Below are positions 17,920 through 23,071 of a stretch of 23,071 bases of DNA, piece after piece. A program made the position numbers and the translations under genes. Every line of letters starts with the position of its first letter. The stretch's first letter is position 1. Source of the DNA: Acrasis kona (lineage: Eukaryota; Heterolobosea; Eutetramitea; Acrasida; Acrasidae); contig JAOPGA020000143.1 of the NCBI GenBank assembly GCA_026419775.2, positions 1 through 23,071 of the forward strand, written 5' to 3'. The notes beneath the pieces are model-generated. The model made no database searches, had not been told where the DNA came from, and saw only the letters and a program-made list of their open reading frames with translations.

Positions 17920-18702
17920 TTACAAGAGATCATCTTGAACAGAACTATTTGGAGGTGACTTGATGTCATTGGTTTCTGCTTTGATTTTTGATAGAGATGC
18001 TTCGGTAGGATCAGGATTGGGCGGGGTTGAATGTTGTAGTTGTGCGGCATGTTGTGTTTGGCTGGTTAATAATTGTTGTGTTGATGTTTCGTTTGCTTGT
18101 GTGGAGTTTGATGATGACTGGGTGTGAGAGAAGTGTGGGTTGATTAATTTCGGTTGCTCGACTACGTTCGTTTTGGCCCTCCTGCTTTCTCTCTTAACCT
18201 TATCAATGTGTGTCTTGTCATATATGGTTAGACCTAATGCATTTCCAAAGTTACGTAGTGCCCTTTTTAACCCATCGCTGACTGCCTTCTTCTTTGCATG
18301 TTCAATGGCGGCTCCCTTGTATTTTTGATTCTCTGCTGTGCCGTATCCAAGGTCTTCATGAAAGCACCCATCTTTTAACATTATACGGACGGTGGCGCTT
18401 ACCCCCACATTGAACTTACCTGTGGTCTCCACTTGCTCAAGGTAATCTGTTGTTGTTTCCATGATTCTAGAGGACCAGCCATTGAATCCAAAGGTTTGGT
18501 TCGCGATTTCAATTGCCCTCCATGTCTCAATATAATATACAGGTGTACCGTTTGGCCCGGGTCTTTTTGATATATCTTCTTGGGTTAGTTTGTTCTCTAG
18601 CTGGTTCTGCAAGAATAACCGTTCGTCGTCTGAGAATTGTATTGTTCCAAAGGGCAATTGTGTTTTTGATTCTGAACCTCCCTCCGTCTTTACTATATCC
18701 AT
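17920..18702 (-). CDS. RAD52: RAD52 homologous-recombination annealing protein
   Basis: This is 260 residues in one exon from the ATG at 18702-18700. Residues ~20-165 are the RAD52 annealing domain: YYIETWRAIEIANQTFGFNGW (55-76), KFNVGVSATVRIMLKDG, HEDLGYG (115-121), and the most conserved block KKAVSDGLKRALRNFGNALG (138-157). RAD52 rings bind ssDNA, anneal complementary strands and, in fungi, load RAD51 onto RPA-coated DNA. The tail after ~180 is Ser/Thr/Gln/Asn-rich and looks disordered. It is shorter than in human (418) or yeast RAD52, so RAD51- and RPA-binding regions are short or missing; whether it mediates RAD51 loading cannot be told. Confidence 0.92.
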   Translation of the reverse strand: MDIVKTEGGSESKTQLPFGTIQFSDDERLFLQNQLENKLTQEDISKRPGPNGTPVYYIETWRAIEIANQTFGFNGWSSRIMETTTDYLEQVETTGKFNVGVSATVRIMLKDGCFHEDLGYGTAENQKYKGAAIEHAKKKAVSDGLKRALRNFGNALGLTIYDKTHIDKVKRESRRAKTNVVEQPKLINPHFSHTQSSSNSTQANETSTQQLLTSQTQHAAQLQHSTPPNPDPTEASLSKIKAETNDIKSPPNSSVQDDLL

Positions 18703-18824
18703 TATGTTCGTTGATTTTAAAGTTCAAGTATTTTCAAACAAGCGATCAACTACCAGCAATTTGGAACTAAAGTTTACAATCGCACAAAATGACAAGAAGT
18801 ACAAAGTTGGTCGTTTGAAATCTA

Positions 18825-19108
18825 ATGGACGGTGGTGAATATTTGGAAATAATAGGAAGATCGGATTACGTAATTATGAGCGTTATGTCATTGAATCACG
18901 TGAACATTGGAAATGCGCCAGAAGATATTCAACCAATTTGTTATTTATTACATTTCCGGCGTTCTAATAAACGACATCATTGCTGAACAAATTGGGCCCA
19001 CCAAAAATAATTGATTTCAACGAAGTTATGGTGCACCTCAAGGAAATTGGTAAAGCCCGAACTATACCTCCATCACAAAAACAAAATCGTAATAAACGTC
19101 AAGATTGA
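18825..19108 (+). CDS. possible small unannotated gene between RAD52 and the YrhK-like gene
   Basis: An ATG at 18825 opens a protein-like frame (MDGGEYLEIIGRSDYVIMSV...) of 53 codons that closes at a TGA shortly before 18990. A second segment in another frame runs from about 18968 to a TGA at 19106-19108 (LGPPKIIDFNEVMVHLKEIG). GT-AG pairs ending at 19025 would restore frame (65 or 86 nt), but the donors are GTT, unlike the GTA donors of the other introns here. It could be a small two-exon gene, a decayed gene, or chance. No family is recognised. Confidence 0.3.
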
Positions 19109-19211
19109 AGACATAAAGAATGCAAGGATAATTTTTATTAATTTCAACTCATTCCAGATTTGATTTCGCTGAACGAACGAAACCATTTCAAAATCGCTTT
19201 GAAGACCCCAA

Positions 19212-19253
19212 GAAGAAATGCATAAAACAGCGCGTGAAGAAATGCATAAAACA
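19212..19253. repeat. 18-bp direct repeat, period 24
   Basis: GAAGAAATGCATAAAACA occurs at 19212-19229 and again at 19236-19253, separated by GCGCGT. It lies in the upstream region of the YrhK-like gene, about 140 bp before its ATG. Two perfect copies suggest a recent local duplication; it may or may not matter for the promoter. Confidence 0.8.
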
Positions 19254-19392
19254 TCCGTCACACTTTTACAACGATTATTTTGATGTCTTAAATAAGAATA
19301 AATTTATTTTTAGTTGTTTATTTTTAAACGCATTTCATCTATTTAAAAAAATCCGATTATCTTGCCCTCTCTCAAAAATTAAACACAACAAC

Positions 19393-20223
19393 ATGTCGAC
19401 AGCAAACACACTATTACCAACAACCGTCCCCACAAAAGTTCTAGACGGACCAGGAGCAACTACCGTCACTCAAACAACAGTCACACAAACTGCCTATGCC
19501 TCACCAGTCGAGGCCAAGTCTCAAGTACTATCCCAAATAATGGGTGCACTAATGGGTCTATCCATGTTCATCGGAGGTGTCCTTCTTCTAGTTGGAGCCG
19601 CAATTAGTTTGGCTGACTTTGGTTACCACTACGTCGCCAGCGGAGTTCTCTGGATTATTGCCTTCTCCTTCTTCACACTAGCTTCAGTATTCGCCTTCAT
19701 TGGTGGATTCGACCTAGGAAACAAGAACTCAAGAACACCATACCACTTCTTAAACATTATTGGTAGCATTGCCTTCTTCTTAGGAAGCATCCTCATGATT
19801 ATTGGTGCCGCTTTGTGGTTATCAGGTACCGATAGATTCGACACTTTCAACGCAGGAACCATTATCTGGATTATTGGTTCTTCATTGATCCTTGCCTACT
19901 TCCTCCTTAGAAACTATGGTGCCATTGTAGATGGTATTTACTTGTACCACACCTACATGAACAACTTGACCAATCGCACAAACGGTGTCACCACATTTGA
20001 AGTTGCACCAAAGAGTTTAATCTCTAGTTTGTACTTGAATGGTATCGCAACAGTCATGTACACTGTCGCTTCAGTTTTATTGTTACTCGGTTCCATCGCA
20101 TGGACTAGTTTCCTAAGAACTTTCTTCAGCAGGTCATTCCAAACTGAAGCAGGTGTCTTGTGGGTCATTGCTGGTTCATTATACCTAATTGCCGGTTTGT
20201 TACAAATTGCAGCACGCAGATAA
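19393..20223 (+). CDS. six-span membrane protein with three YrhK-like repeats
   Basis: This is 276 residues from the ATG at 19393 (MSTANTLLPT); a longer reading to 19234 needs a GTG start and is rejected. A Thr/Pro/Val-rich N-terminus is followed by three similar two-helix units at about 48-104, 117-173 and 208-272. Each has a glycine-rich first helix (FIGGVLLLVGAA, FFLGSILMIIGAA, VASVLLLLGSIAW) and a second helix with a G-x-L/I-W-I/V-I block (GVLWIIA, GTIIWIIGSS, GVLWVIAGS). This resembles the YrhK domain, named after a bacterial protein of unknown function. Codon choice is noticeably richer in C-ending codons than its neighbours, suggesting high expression. Location and role are unknown; a plasma or vacuolar membrane structural protein is a guess. 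AATAAA lies at 20243-20248. Confidence 0.78.
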   Translation: MSTANTLLPTTVPTKVLDGPGATTVTQTTVTQTAYASPVEAKSQVLSQIMGALMGLSMFIGGVLLLVGAAISLADFGYHYVASGVLWIIAFSFFTLASVFAFIGGFDLGNKNSRTPYHFLNIIGSIAFFLGSILMIIGAALWLSGTDRFDTFNAGTIIWIIGSSLILAYFLLRNYGAIVDGIYLYHTYMNNLTNRTNGVTTFEVAPKSLISSLYLNGIATVMYTVASVLLLLGSIAWTSFLRTFFSRSFQTEAGVLWVIAGSLYLIAGLLQIAARR

Positions 20224-20312
20224 ACATTTTTGTATTTTTAATAATAAAACATTCTTTAGACCTTGATGAAAGATTTTGCACAATAAATTCAACAAAAACA
20301 TTTTTAATACAC

Positions 20313-21764
20313 TTAATGCAATGGCTCAACCTTCATCATGATATCACCTTTAGCGAACGGCATTCCCAAAGCTTTTGTGAAATCCAATTCCAACTTGTCA
20401 TTAGTGGACACCTTGTACCTTCTCAAGAAGTTTGTAATAATCAACTTCATAACAATGTTTGCAAATTGTTCGCCAAGACACCTGTGAGAGTTGAATCCCC
20501 ACTGTATGAAATTTTTACCAAACTTTAAAGCAGCCATTTTGTAACTCATTCCATCCTTGATGAAACGCTCTGGCTTCCATTTTTCAGGTTCGGGATAAAA
20601 TGATTCATCAGCATGCACAATGGAAGGAGAAATCACAACCATGTCACCTTTTTTAATAGTATATCCGTTGACTTCTACATTCTTCAAAGCTTTTCTAAAG
20701 ATGAAGGCCAATGCATTTCTTCTGACAGTCTCTGAGAGGGCAGCACCAAGGATTGGCAAGTCTCTTGCATTTTCGTTAGTCAACTCTTCACTTGGAATTT
20801 CTTCTCTTACTTTCTCTTGCCACTCAGGATGTGTCGCCAGGTAGGCCAAGGTCCATGCGGATGTAGATACAGTATTGGTTTGTGCTGCAAAGAAGATGCT
20901 CAATAGGGCCATGGCGATGTAGGCGTCTGATTTACCCATCTCTATGTTGACCTGTAGAACATCACGTGCACCATTGTATGTTCCTTCGTCAATGTTTTTC
21001 ATTCTCTTTTCTCTAATCTTTCCAATAATCTCAACAATTCTGTGTCTGGCCGCAACCGACTTTTTACGTGCTGCCGAATATGGATTGAACAATGAAGTCA
21101 TGGTGGTGCCGTAGTATTCAATAACCCACAACAAGTGTGTCATTTCATCAAGGTACTCTAACACTTCATCACCAACAAAGCAACGAACATTAACAGAAAC
21201 AACAATGTTATACATTTCTTTAAATAAATCAAACTCTGTGGTCTTCTTGCTAACAAACTCGTCCATGTACTTGTTCACCACTTCGGATGCTGTATCAAAC
21301 ATAAAGTCGAGTTGACTTGGCGTGGTGATTGATTCGCTAATCCAATCGTGTCCTGAAAGCTTCTTTGGTTGTTGTGGCCTCATGTCAACCTTGTGCAGTA
21401 CCTTTGAAGATTCTTGCATGGTGGAGATGTCTCCCAAAAGTGGTCCTACGGCAAACTTGGCAGCCTGTTCCAAAGATAACTCAGTCTCTGGTGACTTGAA
21501 GAATGCTTCCAAAAATGGTGTTCCAAAAAAGATGTGAATGTTTGTGTATCCAAAGGCAGAAATGCGAGCTACTCCCTCCTTGGCGTACTTCTTGCTTACA
21601 AATGTGAACAAGTCACGTGGGTCAGATGCGAATGCTAGTAGTGGGGATATTATTGGTATTGAACCATAACCCGTTATGAGTGGTGGTTGCTTATACCTCG
21701 TCTCGCGAACATAGACGAAAAGTGCCAAGACGACTACCACCGCCAACAGAATGTACGCTATCAT
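20313..21764 (-). CDS. cytochrome P450, CYP51/CYP7/CYP8-like branch
   Basis: This is 483 residues in one exon from the ATG at 21764-21762, the usual length for a microsomal P450. An N-terminal anchor (IAYILLAVVVVLALFVYV) targets the ER membrane. The proline-rich hinge (YKQPPLITGYGSIPIISP) is followed by I-helix AAQTNT (293-298), K-helix ExxR at E345-R348, PERF at 398-401 and the haem loop with Cys429 (QWGFNSHRCLGE). The I-helix and haem loop recall CYP51, CYP7 and CYP8, which act on sterols or prostanoids. That suggests a sterol- or lipid-like substrate, but the enzyme lacks the exact CYP51 signatures and I would not call it sterol 14-demethylase. It converges on the YrhK-like gene with 89 bp between stops. 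It needs a CPR reductase from elsewhere in the genome. Confidence 0.9.
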   Translation of the reverse strand: MIAYILLAVVVVLALFVYVRETRYKQPPLITGYGSIPIISPLLAFASDPRDLFTFVSKKYAKEGVARISAFGYTNIHIFFGTPFLEAFFKSPETELSLEQAAKFAVGPLLGDISTMQESSKVLHKVDMRPQQPKKLSGHDWISESITTPSQLDFMFDTASEVVNKYMDEFVSKKTTEFDLFKEMYNIVVSVNVRCFVGDEVLEYLDEMTHLLWVIEYYGTTMTSLFNPYSAARKKSVAARHRIVEIIGKIREKRMKNIDEGTYNGARDVLQVNIEMGKSDAYIAMALLSIFFAAQTNTVSTSAWTLAYLATHPEWQEKVREEIPSEELTNENARDLPILGAALSETVRRNALAFIFRKALKNVEVNGYTIKKGDMVVISPSIVHADESFYPEPEKWKPERFIKDGMSYKMAALKFGKNFIQWGFNSHRCLGEQFANIVMKLIITNFLRRYKVSTNDKLELDFTKALGMPFAKGDIMMKVEPLH

Positions 21765-22407
21765 GTTTTTTTAATATGGATTTCTTATTTCATATTGTCT
21801 GTTTATAGTTTTTTCGTGTTTCCGCACGCGAACGTTGTATAAGTCAACTGTCTGCGTAGACGCGAGTTCTGCGAAGTTGAAAAGATGTTGCGGAACGATT
21901 ATGAAATATGGATTTTTCGCAAAAGAAACTCATTGACTTATTATCACCTTTTTATTAGTATTTTTCACTTTCTGTGTAAATATGGCTCATATTTTTATTA
22001 TTTTACGGTCAGAAGTTACTGAGAAGTACTTGTAGGAATTGTGTCATGGTATTGATATAGAAGCTTGTCCTGAGACAACAAACTCACCATGCACTCTTCT
22101 TCTCTCAAATTTTGGGTTATCAGTTGTCAAATTTGTTAAAATTTATGTACATACCACTTCAACTTCTTTTGATACCAAACGTACTCCACTGATAAAAAAT
22201 GACTTGGTGAAAGTATCTAGAACAAAAATTTGGAATACTTTCATTGGAGGACACTATTTTCTTTCTGTGGAATTTGTCTTGATGTTTGAATGAAAGAGAT
22301 TATGTTTCTCAAAATGTTATTGTGATGTACACTACATTTATTAAGATACAAACCATCACAGAACAGTTCTTGCATTGTTCAAGCATTGTCATCGATGTTG
22401 CAATCGA
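21765..22407. other. P450 upstream region and possible decayed coding sequence
   Basis: The first ~200 bp should hold the P450 promoter. From 21982 a plus-strand ATG frame runs to 22293 with one internal TAG. On the minus strand the same DNA also reads in protein-like segments (MKVFQIFVLDTFTKSFFISG from about 22258 down; ELFCDGLYLNKCSVHHN further up). I cannot decide the strand. I see no family match. Confidence 0.3.
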
Positions 22408-22716
22408 TTAAGCACTATGCACTCTTTCTTTGAAGTTCTTTGGAGGCCAGTCCGTAATGTTTTTTTCGCCACCCTTACTGCAAGCGGTCCACACATCAAA
22501 ATTCTTCCCATCTCCACATATATTGCTTCCTGGACTATATCATGTTGATGTACCAAGAAGAACATGCCTACCATCAGCAATACTTCTAATGACCGAATAC
22601 AAATTCAAATGTTTATGACCTGTCATAAACAACAACACGTTATACACTAAAAATTCGTGTCCATCAAGTCCAGTACTATCAGAAATCAAGTTCCTGCCGA
22701 TTTCTTGCACTAAGCC
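22408..22716 (-). pseudogene. possible RCC1-like repeat remnant
   Basis: The minus-strand frame from 22716 to a TAA at 22408-22410 is open except for one stop. It reads like repeat proteins of the RCC1/beta-propeller type: a SIADGRHVLLGTS segment followed by YSPGSNICGDGKNFDVW, close to the RCC1 pattern of A-x-G-x-x-H-x-L-L-L then Y-S-x-G-x-N-x-x-G-x-x-G. No start codon or further repeat follows in frame, so it is a decayed fragment if real. RCC1-like families are often expanded in free-living amoebae. Confidence 0.35.
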
Positions 22717-23071
22717 TTACCGTTAGTAGTACTGCGCACTCGCTGCTCTATGTTTGGTGTAATGAAAAACTGTCGGTTATTGTAATGTGCAAATCAGTCA
22801 ATATCGCAGTGGACTCTCCGTCGTAAATTTGTTGTGAAATTAGTAATTACCCATTCGTCATTTCACGAAATTTAGTGGGGACTAAAAATAAAATCAAATA
22901 TTCAATTTATTAGCCTAACCGGACCTTGTGACTATTTTAGTGAACATTTACACACGCACATGCATTGCTCATTGTTAAGTTAGAGCTCATTATTGATTTA
23001 CAAATTGTTCAGTTAAGAGTCATTGCAAGTCATTCCTATTTGGTGGGATAACGAACTAGTTATCGACTTGA
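22717..23071. other. right-hand end, nothing recognised
   Basis: These 355 AT-rich bases hold no open frame of note, repeat or RNA gene that I can see. A gene beyond the window may have its promoter or 3' end here. Confidence 0.4.

Noticed and set aside
19073-19261. 62-codon minus-strand frame
   Set aside because: It covers the 18-bp direct repeat and reads through it (repeated CISS), and it lacks any family signal.
22039-22293. 84-codon plus-strand frame starting with GTG
   Set aside because: It has no ATG unless an internal TAG is ignored, and the opposite strand reads equally well; kept only as an undecided region.
1-23071. virus-like elements, transposons, tRNA or rRNA genes
   Set aside because: I saw no reverse transcriptase, integrase, capsid or transposase motifs, no long terminal or inverted repeats, and no tRNA B-box (GGTTCGAA-type) sequence.

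Overview
The window is nuclear DNA of a unicellular eukaryote with a very compact genome. It carries eukaryote-only genes (VPS11, coilin, RAD52, a Fused/STK36-type kinase, a microsomal P450). Most genes are intronless, introns are tiny (31-41 nt), neighbouring genes are separated by tens of bases, and poly(A) signals overlap or touch stop codons. A Fused kinase with armadillo-type repeats, a YrhK-like membrane protein, a possible RCC1-like remnant and a Zn2Cys6 factor together would fit a heterolobosean amoeboflagellate (Naegleria/Acrasis-like). That placement is inference; another amoeboid protist cannot be excluded by reading alone.

Left part (1-6040): the 3' end of an unidentified gene; an unknown coiled-coil, probably mitochondrial protein on the minus strand; VPS11, diverging from it across only 47 bp; a secreted class 3 lipase with two tiny introns and no clear start codon; and a small unknown minus-strand gene converging on the lipase.

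Middle (6041-13100): a stretch that looks like an eroded gene; a Zn2Cys6 transcription factor on the minus strand, rebuilt across a 40-nt intron; a small minus-strand protein with a mitochondrial-type leader; then a Fused-like kinase whose reading frame shifts by one base in the middle with no plausible intron.

Right part (13101-23071): a second apparently eroded stretch; a secreted, membrane-anchored S33 peptidase; coilin on the minus strand, rebuilt across a 35-nt intron; RAD52 on the minus strand; a possible small gene at 18825-19108; a six-span membrane protein made of three YrhK-like units; a cytochrome P450 of the CYP51/CYP7/CYP8-like branch on the minus strand; and 1.3 kb with decayed coding stretches, one of them possibly RCC1-like.

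The genes do not form a pathway. VPS11 serves endolysosomal tethering, coilin the Cajal body, RAD52 recombination, and the lipase and S33 peptidase extracellular or lysosomal digestion. I saw no tRNA, rRNA, CRISPR array, virus-like element or intact transposon. The most notable signals are the uniform tiny introns with a shared 3' motif, stop codons fused to poly(A) signals, and the internal +1 shift in the kinase.
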